A stretch of 64,000 nucleotides of DNA from Ruegeria sp. HKCCD8929 (GTDB lineage: Bacteria > Pseudomonadota > Alphaproteobacteria > Rhodobacterales > Rhodobacteraceae), in NCBI RefSeq assembly GCF_013031405.1, contig NZ_WPZY01000001.1, positions 186,001 to 250,000 of the forward strand. The letters run 5' to 3'. The first letter of the stretch is position 1, and the number at the start of each line of letters is the position of its first letter. The notes under the pieces were generated by a model, which saw only the letters and a list, made by a program, of their open reading frames with translations, did no database searches and was not told the origin of the DNA. A program made the translations under genes and the position numbers. This document shows, piece after piece, positions 38,711-47,790 of the stretch.

Positions 38711-39932
38711 CTGAGATCGTTACGGGCATCAGGCTGACGGAAAGTGCAAGCATCCACGGCACTGTCCAGAACCGGGCGTAGAAATGAGGGATGGCGTTCA
38801 TAACCAGCGCCACCATGACAACGATAGACAGCGACAAGGCCGAGTTGATCCAGTTGTGGCGGAAGAACCGCTCGAACCACGCGATGTAGATACCGGTCAG
38901 AAGCATCCCGACCAGCCCAAGCAACGACATCAACCCGCCCTCCGACAACGTCAGCAGGTATGTGTTGTGAACAGGCGCGTCCAATGCACTAACTTCCTCG
39001 TACTGATCGATGCCAAGGCCCAGCCAGACAGTATCGTCAGCGATCTTTTGTGCCTCGAGGATAAGCATGAAGCGTTCATCGAACGTCCCGGACTCGCTGG
39101 CGTCACCTGCGCGCACCGCTTCAAAAACGCGTTCCTGGAATACTTCGGGCAGAAACGCATCACCCCAGAGAAGGGCGACCGTGAACAAGGCAATCATCGC
39201 CGATAAGAGCTTGATGATCGCGCGAGCCGAACCGCTGAGCACCGCAAGTCCGAAAACGCCGATGGCCGTCAGGTAAAAGCCAGTATTGGAGCCGGTCAAC
39301 AGCAGGCCATAGACGATCGGGGTCAGAAGCAGGAGGAAGAGGATAATGTGTATCCTGCCGACATATCGAAGCCACGTCAGGAAGGTGATCGCAAACGCTG
39401 CCATTGCGCCGGCTCCGTTGACGCGCTCGACCAGACCCTTGAGCCGTCCGTTTATCGATACAAACCGCCCGTCATCCGGATAGTAGTTCACGTAATAGGC
39501 ACCGTGGATCATCGAAACACAGATTGAGGCCACGAACGCCAGTATCAGCAATTCGGTTTCCCGCCTCGAGCGCTGCAGGATGATCATCGGCAGCAGGATC
39601 AGCGTCACGCAATACTGTCCGATCGCGGTTGTCCCGGCGATCGGGTCACCGTTCAGGATTGAGGCCATCATGAACCCGGTCAGGAACATCAAGACCGACG
39701 CAAACCAAAGACCGCTGATCGCACCGAACGGCCGCAGTGGCAGGCGGCCTTTGGTCAGCATCAGAATAAAGGTGCTGAACGCAAAGACGTCGCCAAGCGT
39801 GAAGTACACGAAACTGGCGCGCAGATAGTTCAGGGGGGCCAGAAACACCGTTATCATGGCCAGTGTCAGTTCAATGGATGAGGCCGGGCCCGGGTATGGC
39901 GTGCTGTTCTCTGTTGTGCTGAAATCCGTCAT
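38667..39932 (-). CDS. O-antigen ligase/polymerase-like membrane protein (Wzy candidate)
   Basis: 421 aa with about 10-12 membrane segments. The large periplasmic loop holds HNTYLLTLSEGGLMSLLG, the typical Wzy/WaaL (PF04932) signature His-Asn...Glu-Gly. In a locus with Wzx and Wzc, polymerisation of the repeat unit is the likely role; ligase cannot be excluded. Last gene of the 45039->38667 operon, 8 bp after the Wzc-like gene. Its 3' end is antisense to the sulfotransferase 3' end. Confidence 0.85.
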   Translation of the reverse strand: MTDFSTTENSTPYPGPASSIELTLAMITVFLAPLNYLRASFVYFTLGDVFAFSTFILMLTKGRLPLRPFGAISGLWFASVLMFLTGFMMASILNGDPIAGTTAIGQYCVTLILLPMIILQRSRRETELLILAFVASICVSMIHGAYYVNYYPDDGRFVSINGRLKGLVERVNGAGAMAAFAITFLTWLRYVGRIHIILFLLLLTPIVYGLLLTGSNTGFYLTAIGVFGLAVLSGSARAIIKLLSAMIALFTVALLWGDAFLPEVFQERVFEAVRAGDASESGTFDERFMLILEAQKIADDTVWLGLGIDQYEEVSALDAPVHNTYLLTLSEGGLMSLLGLVGMLLTGIYIAWFERFFRHNWINSALSLSIVVMVALVMNAIPHFYARFWTVPWMLALSVSLMPVTISARSRTRIFVKAEQQ

Positions 39933-39940
39933 CTAAGCGT

Positions 39941-41776
39941 TCACCCGCAATTTACGATTGTGAACGGATCAATGCCCAGCTGTTCCAGCGCTGCGGTAGA
40001 CTTGGCCACGGCGTCCAGATCCGAGTGCTTGTCCCTCACAATCAGAAGCATCTGATCGACCAGCGGCAAAATCCGCCCAACGACGGCCCGGAGCGAGGCT
40101 GGCGGCGCAACCAGTATGGCGATGTCGTAGTGCTCCCACAGCCAGTTGGTGGTATCGACGACCCCGCTCTGGTTGAACAGGTCCAGCGGCGGCACGGAAT
40201 CGGCGGCCGGGAAGACGAAATCCACTCCATCTGCCAGATGATTCAGGATCGTCTCGCGCTTCATAACCGCGACGTCGCCGAACAGCTCTGCAAGTGTGCG
40301 TTCGGAACGGTCTCCGGGCGCGATCTTTATGCTCCGCTCGTTCTTGCTGTCGCCAAGATCGATAAGAAGAACCCGGTTGCCGTCATTTGCTGCTGTTATC
40401 GCCAGGCATGCGGCCAGAAATCCGTGATCGTCATTCTCGTCGGTTGCAGTGAGGCCCAGAACCAGACATTCGGTATCCGAGAACCGGTTGTCCATCACCG
40501 ACAGGATGTGGCGAGCGGCCTCGGCGGCTGCGCTGGGACGGCGCCGGCGTGTGATCTGCGCCACCAGTCGCTCAAGACTTCGCCGGTGGCGACCCGGTAC
40601 AGCGGGAAACCGGATCGTGTACCGCAATCCCGCTTCCAGCAGAGACGACCGGCCAAGAAAGATCCTCCGGTCCATCGACTCGCGAAACAGGGCGGCCACG
40701 AAGCTCAGTGCCAAACCGCTCACGAAGCTGGCGGCAAGCAGAGTGTTGCGGTTCGGACGGCTTGGGCGCTTGGGAACCTGGGCGACCGATATTTGCCGCG
40801 CCAATGGCGTCGTCAGCGCCATTTGAGCCCGCAACTCGGACACCTTATTCGACATGAAGGCGTGTCGGTTGTAGAGATCCTCCAACTGTCGTTCGAGGGT
40901 TTTTCGCGTCTGCTCTGCGTTTGAGCGCCGGGCCAGAGCCGCGTTCAGATCGTCGATCTGCCCCTCGACCGTGGCAATCCGGTCCGAGGCCTGGCCGGTT
41001 TCCTTGAGGTATTCCAGGCGCACCTGCGCCCTTTGCAGGTCCGACAACAATTGCCGGCGCACCAGAGTATCGTCGAGGTCGTTCAGGCGGATCAGATCGG
41101 ACAATCTGACCTCGGTGGTGGCGATTTCGGTGTCTAGGGACGTCAACTCATTCTGAACCAGACCCATCGACCTCAGGATGCTCTGCAGTTGCAGGGCAAG
41201 CGTCTGGTCGATGTATGTCTGCACGATTTCGTTTGCGATCAACGCAGCCCGGGCCGGATCGGTATCGTTGACCTGAATGCCTAGCCCTAGACTTTGCCAG
41301 AACCGGCTGATGGCATAGTTTTTCAGCAGTTTTGTGGTTGCCGCATCAAACGCGGTGTCCTGCTCGCCGATTGTGTCGGTTTCGGGAGAGAGGTACCCGG
41401 GGTCCTCATCCAGCGAGAGATTTCTGACGATTTCTTCCGCAAAGTCCCGCGATCTGAGAACCTCGATTTCGGTCAGGATGTAAGAGAAGGAAACATCGCG
41501 TCTGCCTGAGGCCAGGGCGTCATATCCGACATTGGCGCGCCGGCTTTCGAAAACCAGTGCTGTGGTTGCGGTATACTCGCGTTCAGCCGTCTGCACGACC
41601 AGGTAACCCATTGACATCGAGATGACCAGGATCGAGACGATCAGGATCGCGTTGCGCTTCAAAATCGCCCTCAGCCCGGAAAACCCAGCTCTTTCCACCA
41701 GATCCTCGATGGAAGGTTTCAAGTTTTTTCCAGCGTGCTTCACGATGTTGAAACGGTCGGGGTTACTTGTTGTCAC
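39941..41776 (-). CDS. Wzz/Wzc-like polysaccharide copolymerase with degenerate kinase domain
   Basis: About 611 aa. First membrane helix NAILIVSILVISMSMGYLV, Wzz domain, long periplasmic coiled coil, then a second helix (LLAASFVSGLALSFVAALF) and a cytoplasmic P-loop-like domain. The Walker A region reads LGLTATDENDDHGFLAA with no GKS/T, and the C-terminus lacks the tyrosine cluster of BY-kinases. LLIDLGDS keeps Walker A'-like form. It is therefore predicted not to autophosphorylate and to act only as a chain-length copolymerase. The start is a GTG with GAAGG upstream; an earlier in-frame start at 41860 gives an unlikely basic N-terminus. Confidence 0.85.
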   Translation of the reverse strand: MTTSNPDRFNIVKHAGKNLKPSIEDLVERAGFSGLRAILKRNAILIVSILVISMSMGYLVVQTAEREYTATTALVFESRRANVGYDALASGRRDVSFSYILTEIEVLRSRDFAEEIVRNLSLDEDPGYLSPETDTIGEQDTAFDAATTKLLKNYAISRFWQSLGLGIQVNDTDPARAALIANEIVQTYIDQTLALQLQSILRSMGLVQNELTSLDTEIATTEVRLSDLIRLNDLDDTLVRRQLLSDLQRAQVRLEYLKETGQASDRIATVEGQIDDLNAALARRSNAEQTRKTLERQLEDLYNRHAFMSNKVSELRAQMALTTPLARQISVAQVPKRPSRPNRNTLLAASFVSGLALSFVAALFRESMDRRIFLGRSSLLEAGLRYTIRFPAVPGRHRRSLERLVAQITRRRRPSAAAEAARHILSVMDNRFSDTECLVLGLTATDENDDHGFLAACLAITAANDGNRVLLIDLGDSKNERSIKIAPGDRSERTLAELFGDVAVMKRETILNHLADGVDFVFPAADSVPPLDLFNQSGVVDTTNWLWEHYDIAILVAPPASLRAVVGRILPLVDQMLLIVRDKHSDLDAVAKSTAALEQLGIDPFTIVNCG

Positions 41777-41899
41777 AACAAAACAGCCTTCAACGCACGA
41801 ACTTTCGATCACGGTGGCCAGCAGGGCTTGGGCGTGGCGCAGGTGCCAGCGGCATCTCAACGGGTATCATGAAACGGGATGTCCGCATATCCGCCATTC

Positions 41900-43906
41900 T
41901 CAGTTGGGGTGGGCGCTGCCCTGCAGCGCCGGGGTTTGACTTGCGACATTCGGCATGGGTTGCATCCATGTCTCATGCCAGCACCCGAACATCATCGCCG
42001 ACCACAGATGAGCGCCCCAGTTTCGTTCGCCCGACAAATGCTCGTTCCAGCGTTGGCGCAGCTCGGAAGGATCGAAATACCGGTTCAGACCGCTGTCGCC
42101 TTCGAACATGGCCGCCGCCCGGTCCTTGAGCGGGCCTCGCAGCCAGTCATTGACCGGGATGCCAAACCCCTGTTTGGGTCTGTCGAACAGGGATGTCGGC
42201 AGCCGTTTTTCCAACAGGCGGTGTAGCGCGACTTTGCCCCGCTTTCCGTCAAATCGCAGGGAGGCCGGAGAGCGCCACGCCGCCGAAACCACCCGGTGAT
42301 CCAGAAGAGGCGCCCGGGCCTCAAGCCCTACGGACATCGAGGCGCGATCCACTTTCACCAGAATGTCTTCGGGAAGGTAGATCAGGGAATCCAGCAGCAT
42401 CATCTCATCAGCGCGGCCAAGGTTGCCGGGCAGTACTTGCGACAGAAACGCGCTGCGCTCGTTTACCTTACCGGAAAGCACATCCTCAGGGTCCCACAGC
42501 GAACAGAAGTTGTCATACCGTTGGCGAAATTCCCGGTGCGATATGATCGAGGCCAGTTTGCTGATCCGGTCGGCGGACAACTCTCCGCGCAGGCGTCCCG
42601 GCGCGAAGGGATGAAGAACGGTTGTCAGTACGTTCACCAGACCGATTGGCGCATTGGAAAGCGCCCGCGCCAGCCCGCGCGGCATTTTCCGGCCCAGCTT
42701 TTCAAAGAGCAGCATTCTGGGATACCGAGCGTACCCGCCAAAGGACTCGTCGCCGCCATCCCCCGACATGGCCACCTTCAGATGCGACCGTGCCAGTTGC
42801 GATACCAGCAGGGTCGGGACCTGTGAAGGATCGGCGAACGGTTCGTCATAGACATGAGGCAACTGATCCATCAGATCGAGCGCCATTTTGGGTGTCGCCG
42901 TGACCTCATGATGGTCGGTTCCGATGTGCCGGGCGATGGCCGCCGCAAAGTCCGCCTCGTTCGTGGCCTCGTCATCAAACCGCACGGTGAAGCTGGTCAC
43001 CGGGGTGTCGGACAGTGACTGCATGATCGTCGCGACCAGGGTCGAGTCGATGCCGCCGGACAGGAATGTGCCGACGGGCACATCGGCAATCATCCGTTCG
43101 GCGACAGCGACCGTCAGAGCATCCTCGATCGCGTTCAGCGCGGTTTGATCATCCCGGTAAGGTGAAGCAAGACCATTGGCGGCGACGTCCTCGCAACTCC
43201 AGAACCGTTGGCTTGAATGTGCAAGCTGCTCGGCGGATGCCGGGGGCCGGGACAGGTCGACCTCAAGAAACGTGCCGGCGGTCAGTTTCACGACCCCGCG
43301 ATATATCGTGCGCGGGGCGGGAATGTAGCCATAGCGGACGAACTGCCCAAGCGCCTCCTGATCCACGTCGGCAACGGCAAAGTCATCATGTGCCCGCAGC
43401 GCTTTCAGTTCTGACCCGAAGAACAGCGTACCGTTCTGCAGACCCAGATACAGGGGTTTCTTGCCCAGCCGGTCGCGGGCAAAGATCATGCGGTTGGTTT
43501 GCCGGTCCAGGATCGCAAAGGCGTACATGCCGTTCAGGCGTTCCAAAGCCGCCTGCACCCCCCATGTTTCAAGCGCAGCCAGCAGTACCTCGGTATCCGA
43601 AGTGCCCCGAAACGAGATGCCCTTTGCCAGAAGCTCCTGGCGGATTGACAGGTAACCGTAGATCTCGCCATTGAAGATGGCGCAGAAACGCCCCCCGGGC
43701 GACTCCATGGGCTGGTTTCCGGTCTCGGACAAATCCACGATGGACAGCCGGCGATGCCCCAGCGCCACGCCGCGATCGGCATCGACGAACAACCCCTCTC
43801 CGTCGGGGCCGCGATGGCGGATACTGTCGCACATTGCCCTGAGAGTGACTGTTGCCTGTCGTTTTTCAAACGGCGCAAAAGTCGTAAAGCCAGCGAAACC
43901 ACACAT
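41900..43906 (-). CDS. asnB: Asparagine synthase-type amidotransferase (glutamine-hydrolysing)
   Basis: 668 aa. Cys2 (MCGFAG) starts the glutaminase domain, with RHRGPDGEG and GEIYG following; the C-terminal ATP-pyrophosphatase domain has SGGIDST and SGDGGDESFGGY. Such AsnB paralogues in polysaccharide clusters usually amidate a uronic acid or other carboxyl sugar rather than make free asparagine. Second gene of the operon, 11 bp after the glycosyltransferase, with a clear GAGGG ribosome site. Substrate assignment is inference from context. Confidence 0.92.
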   Translation of the reverse strand: MCGFAGFTTFAPFEKRQATVTLRAMCDSIRHRGPDGEGLFVDADRGVALGHRRLSIVDLSETGNQPMESPGGRFCAIFNGEIYGYLSIRQELLAKGISFRGTSDTEVLLAALETWGVQAALERLNGMYAFAILDRQTNRMIFARDRLGKKPLYLGLQNGTLFFGSELKALRAHDDFAVADVDQEALGQFVRYGYIPAPRTIYRGVVKLTAGTFLEVDLSRPPASAEQLAHSSQRFWSCEDVAANGLASPYRDDQTALNAIEDALTVAVAERMIADVPVGTFLSGGIDSTLVATIMQSLSDTPVTSFTVRFDDEATNEADFAAAIARHIGTDHHEVTATPKMALDLMDQLPHVYDEPFADPSQVPTLLVSQLARSHLKVAMSGDGGDESFGGYARYPRMLLFEKLGRKMPRGLARALSNAPIGLVNVLTTVLHPFAPGRLRGELSADRISKLASIISHREFRQRYDNFCSLWDPEDVLSGKVNERSAFLSQVLPGNLGRADEMMLLDSLIYLPEDILVKVDRASMSVGLEARAPLLDHRVVSAAWRSPASLRFDGKRGKVALHRLLEKRLPTSLFDRPKQGFGIPVNDWLRGPLKDRAAAMFEGDSGLNRYFDPSELRQRWNEHLSGERNWGAHLWSAMMFGCWHETWMQPMPNVASQTPALQGSAHPN

Positions 43907-43917
43907 ACGTCACCCTC

Positions 43918-45039
43918 TCATTCAGCGTTTACGGACATCCAGGCACCGGCGCCCGACCGATCTCCGGTCAGCACCGCTTCATAGGCGTTGGCAATCTTCG
44001 GAAGCGCATAGTTGCGCGCAATCTGATTTCGCGCCTGCAGGCTCTTGTCCCGGTATTTTGAGGCTGGCCATTTGGCGACCTTCACCATCGCCGCGGCCAG
44101 CGCCTCGGGGTCGCGGGGCGGTACGATGTACCCGCAATCATCGACGATCAAAGCGGAATCTCCGACATCCGTGCTGACAACCGGGCGCCCGTGGCACATG
44201 GCTTCGGCAATGACGTTGGGAAATCCTTCGGTCCGCGACGATAAGACCAGCACATCGATCTCTTCATAAAACGGGTGGATGTCCAACAGATCGCCACACA
44301 GGTGGACCTGATCGGTGGTCAGCCCGTTTTTCTCAATCAGAGCCAGCAGTTCGTGATTGTCGGCTGTCACTTTGTCCCCGGCCGCCATGAAGCGAAGATC
44401 GGGGACCTCGCGGGATGCCATGCCGGCGGCGGCAAGAAAGGTCGAGTAGTCCTTTTGCGGATGAAATCGTGCGGCAAGCCCAAAAACACGTGCCGGGCCT
44501 TGCCGCGTGTTCTGGCCGTCCGGAACATCAAACCCGTTCGGGATGACAAAGGACTTGTTGTCCTTAAAGCCGTACTTGGCGTGCTGCAGCCGGGCGCGGT
44601 CCGAGTTGTAGATGATGCCGGCGCTGGCGCGCGACAGTTTGCTGGACAGTGTAACGGCTGCACGGGTGCTGGTTGTCAGTGCCGCTGGGTCGTCCAGGGC
44701 CTGACGAACGGTCCAGAAGACCGGCGTCCTGGTGAACGAGACCGCCGCAGCCGCCAGTCCGATGACCATCGGGTGGTACATCCAGCACAGGACCGTATCC
44801 GGCCTGTGTTGGCGGATCAGGCCCGCCAGACCTGCAACGGCCCGCGGTAGGGCGCGTAGCGAGCGGGCTTGCAGCGCATGGTAGATGACGTTCGGATTGT
44901 TCGCCTGATCCACGTTGCGATCAGAAACGCCGACCAGTGAAACCACAACTGCCGGTTCTCCTGAGTGAGCCAACAGCCGGGCCAGCATGGTCTGGGCGCC
45001 GCCCTGCGATCCGAAATCGGTGACGACATGCATGATCAT
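43918..45039 (-). CDS. Glycosyltransferase family 4 (GT-B)
   Basis: 373 aa. N-terminal HVVTDFGSQGGAQTMLARLL, nucleotide-binding domain with FGLAARFHPQKDYSTFLAA, and the E-x7-E motif RTEGFPNVIAEAMCHGRPVV. Retaining cytoplasmic transferase. First gene of the minus operon GT4 - asnB - Wzc-like - Wzy. An 828-bp region separates it from the divergent BY-kinase gene. Confidence 0.92.
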   Translation of the reverse strand: MIMHVVTDFGSQGGAQTMLARLLAHSGEPAVVVSLVGVSDRNVDQANNPNVIYHALQARSLRALPRAVAGLAGLIRQHRPDTVLCWMYHPMVIGLAAAAVSFTRTPVFWTVRQALDDPAALTTSTRAAVTLSSKLSRASAGIIYNSDRARLQHAKYGFKDNKSFVIPNGFDVPDGQNTRQGPARVFGLAARFHPQKDYSTFLAAAGMASREVPDLRFMAAGDKVTADNHELLALIEKNGLTTDQVHLCGDLLDIHPFYEEIDVLVLSSRTEGFPNVIAEAMCHGRPVVSTDVGDSALIVDDCGYIVPPRDPEALAAAMVKVAKWPASKYRDKSLQARNQIARNYALPKIANAYEAVLTGDRSGAGAWMSVNAE

Positions 45040-45867
45040 CGCGCGCGCGCCATTCTCTGCCGCGTAGCTGCAGGCGTGATTTTCCCGTTGTTACCAGCGA
45101 GAGTTGTGCGGGGCCGGGCAGGCAGAGTCTGCGGCACTCGAGTTGGTTGGGCGAGGCGCAAGTGGAAGCAACGGGTCAGACCGTGGATGCATCTCGCAAA
45201 TGGCGCGGAAGTCTTGATGAGCGGTCTCAAAACAGAGCTCACATCGAAAACAAATACTTTTGAAGACTTAATCACAATCCAGTCCACAACTTACTAATCC
45301 AATCAGGCACAAGCCGATCAGAAGTCACAAAACACGAGCTGCGCCGGCACTACCCCTCCAGACGCATTGATTTCCAATCGGCTTTAATCAAATTCCGATT
45401 CGATACAGTTCATATAGAAACAACTTGTATGGAATCGTAATTTATTGCAAGTTTTGCAGCATGAATGAGTTTTAAGGTTCCTTGATGGCTATGTCGGGGT
45501 GGGTTGTTTTGTGACTAATATGGGTGGCGGGGCCGTCTTTCGGCGCCGTTTTGATTCTTTTGTCAGCTTCGGTTGGTCGAGGCTGCTGATACTGGAACAT
45601 GCTGTGGATCGGCACGTCCGGTGCTTCCTTCTGAGATACGGATGTTTGTTTGGCTGCGGTCCGCAGCTTGGGTTGTCGAGAGTGCGCGTCGCTCGGCGGT
45701 CGGGACGTGTGGTGTCCGGGACTCGACTGACAAGATTTTGATTGTCCGGCCCGACACCACGCGCAGAGGGAAGTTCTGAGGGGGCAAGGGTTTAATTATA
45801 AGATCTGCTGCCACATCTTGGACGGAGTAGTGGTTTGAAGACTGACTTTTAGTCTGGTGATTTGTGA
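45040..45867. promoter_or_regulatory. Long divergent intergenic region with shared element and GT-rich leader
   Basis: 828 bp between the two main polymer-assembly operons. It contains an AT-rich core around 45230-45480 with the second copy of the 35-bp element, followed by about 400 bp of G/T-rich sequence up to the Wzc gene. Small open frames here lack ribosome sites and recognisable sequence. The layout closely mirrors 31121-31793. Confidence 0.5.
45422..45456. repeat. Shared 35-bp element, copy 2 (AACTTG-N20-CAAGTT)
   Basis: 29 of 35 positions match 31271-31305 in the same orientation, with the same inverted hexamers and 20-nt spacing. It lies 412 bp before the BY-kinase operon. Confidence 0.7.
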
Positions 45868-47739
45868 ATGTCGGTATTGGAAAAACTTGAGAAAACAAAC
45901 CAAACCCGTGGGGACGATCGTATCGGGTTGAGCGGTATCTGGCACTTGGTGCGTCGGCATATCGTTCTGGTACTTGTGATCACAGCAGCCTGCGTGGCTG
46001 CGACATTTGCCGTCGTGTCCGAGATGGAGCCGCACTACAAATCCCGTTCGACGGTCGTGATGGCGCTGCAGGACACCCGGGTGCGGGCAACGGATGTGCA
46101 GCTTGAGTCCTTTGAGCTGTCCCGCGTCGTCATTGAAACCGAACTCGACGTTCTCAAATCCCGCGAATTCGCCGCCGAGGTTACGACGGTTCTTTCCCTG
46201 TTTGACGACCCGGGATTTGCGGGTGTGGTGGACCCTGATCAGCCGGAACCAGAGGTGGCACGGCGCGAGCGGGTCATCGACAAGATGCTGAGCTCATACA
46301 GCGTGTCCAGGCACGGCGAGAGCTTGGCCATCGAAATTACTGCGACATCGGTGGATCCGGCGCTGGCGGCGGACATCGCAAACACCGTCGCCGAAATCTA
46401 CATTCTGAAATCCATGCTAAAGCGCAGGGAAGGGATCACTCAGTCGATTGAATTCCTGCGCACGCGCGTCGACGAACTGGGCGAAGAGCTGTCGCAATCC
46501 GAGCTGGAACTGGCCGCCGATATTCGCGAGAACAACCTGGATGACCAGAACCTTCCGATCCGCCTGCGCGCGGATGTTGAACGCCTTACGTCCATCTATG
46601 AAGTCGTTCGAGACGATCCGGCCTCGGTAGAAGAGGCGCCGCTGATCGCGAAAGAGCTTGAGGAGGCGCAAGCGGCCTTGCACGCACGCACGCGGGCCGA
46701 ACTGGCGCTGATGCGCAAGGAGCGCTCCCTCGAGTTGTTGCGGGCGCGTTATCAGACATCCATCGAAAAGCTCAACGAGCTGGAAACCCAGTTGCAATTC
46801 GTAGGGCAGGGCGCGCGTCAGGTGTCTGTCGCGCGCGTTCCGGTCGACCCCTATTGGCCCAATCCTAGGCTGGCAGTTGCGGCAAGTGCCGCCGCTGGGT
46901 TCACGCTGGCATTCATCATCGCCTATCTGACCGAAAACATGAACACCCGGGTCTGGAGCGAGAACCAGATCCTGCGAGTCACGGGTCTGGTAAACTACGG
47001 ATTTCTGCCGCGCATCAAAAAACGCGGGCTGTTTCCCCGGAGACATGAACCGCTGTGGTTCCTTGAAAATAATCCGAATTCCTCCTTTGCAGAAGCCCTG
47101 CACAGTTTCCTGACCCTCTGGTTCAACGTGGGAAGTGCGGGCAAGGTCATGATGGTTACGTCAGGACTTCCGAACGAGGGGAAATCCACGGTGGCGGTTT
47201 CCCTTGCAGCGGCTGCGGCCCGGGACGGGATGAAAGTCCTTGTGTTGGATTTCGACAGTCACCGTCGCGGCGCGATGAAGCTGTTCGGCGTGGAGCAGAC
47301 GGCCCTTTCGGTGGAAGAGGTACTTGCCGGTGACGGCGCATCCGAGCCCGTGAGTGTCGAAGGCGAGGCCATGGAGGGCATTACCCTGCTGAGCCTCAAG
47401 ACGAGATCGAAATCGCCGTTGCCTGCGTTGAAGACGGCGCTTGCCGAATTGAAAGAAGGCTTGCTGGGCTATTACGATCTTATCCTTGTGGATACGCCGC
47501 CTGTTCTGATCGTCGATGACGCGTGCAGATTGGGGCCGCTGATTGACCGAACGCTACTTGTGGTTCGCTGGGGGAACACGACCGAGGCGGTCCTGAGGGA
47601 CGCGACGGAGAAGCTTTCGATGAACGGGATCGAGGTTTCGGCAACACTGGTAAATGACGTCGATACCCGCAAGCACCGCAGGTACGGATATGGTGGCTAT
47701 GCGCATTATTATTCATATGGCACATCGGATTACTCCTGA
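45868..47739 (+). CDS. Wzc-type polysaccharide copolymerase / bacterial tyrosine kinase
   Basis: 623 aa. Membrane helices lie at about 31-50 and 335-357, with a Wzz and coiled-coil periplasmic region between. The cytoplasmic BY-kinase domain is intact: Walker A GLPNEGKST (433-441, Lys439), Walker A' LVLDFDS (Asp461), Walker B LILVDTPP (Asp542). The last 20 residues hold seven tyrosines (RYGYGGYAHYYSYGT...), the autophosphorylation tail. Together with Wza and Wzy it controls chain length and export. First gene of a plus operon with Wzx, Wza and a sulfotransferase. Confidence 0.95.
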   Translation: MSVLEKLEKTNQTRGDDRIGLSGIWHLVRRHIVLVLVITAACVAATFAVVSEMEPHYKSRSTVVMALQDTRVRATDVQLESFELSRVVIETELDVLKSREFAAEVTTVLSLFDDPGFAGVVDPDQPEPEVARRERVIDKMLSSYSVSRHGESLAIEITATSVDPALAADIANTVAEIYILKSMLKRREGITQSIEFLRTRVDELGEELSQSELELAADIRENNLDDQNLPIRLRADVERLTSIYEVVRDDPASVEEAPLIAKELEEAQAALHARTRAELALMRKERSLELLRARYQTSIEKLNELETQLQFVGQGARQVSVARVPVDPYWPNPRLAVAASAAAGFTLAFIIAYLTENMNTRVWSENQILRVTGLVNYGFLPRIKKRGLFPRRHEPLWFLENNPNSSFAEALHSFLTLWFNVGSAGKVMMVTSGLPNEGKSTVAVSLAAAAARDGMKVLVLDFDSHRRGAMKLFGVEQTALSVEEVLAGDGASEPVSVEGEAMEGITLLSLKTRSKSPLPALKTALAELKEGLLGYYDLILVDTPPVLIVDDACRLGPLIDRTLLVVRWGNTTEAVLRDATEKLSMNGIEVSATLVNDVDTRKHRRYGYGGYAHYYSYGTSDYS

Positions 47740-47790
47740 TCCGCAGCGCGCAAACCGGAGGGTCTGGCTTGTGCGAAACGGTGTGTTGGC

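Noticed and set aside
41912-41930. Hairpin GGCGCTGC/GCAGCGCC near the asnB stop as a terminator
   Set aside because: It lies inside the asnB coding end, has no T-tract, and the operon continues into the Wzc-like gene 123 bp later.
45499-45741. Small plus-strand frame of 80 codons in the long gap before the BY-kinase gene
   Set aside because: No ribosome site, Arg/Val/Gly-rich translation without hydrophobic or domain pattern; fits the general GT-rich leader composition.
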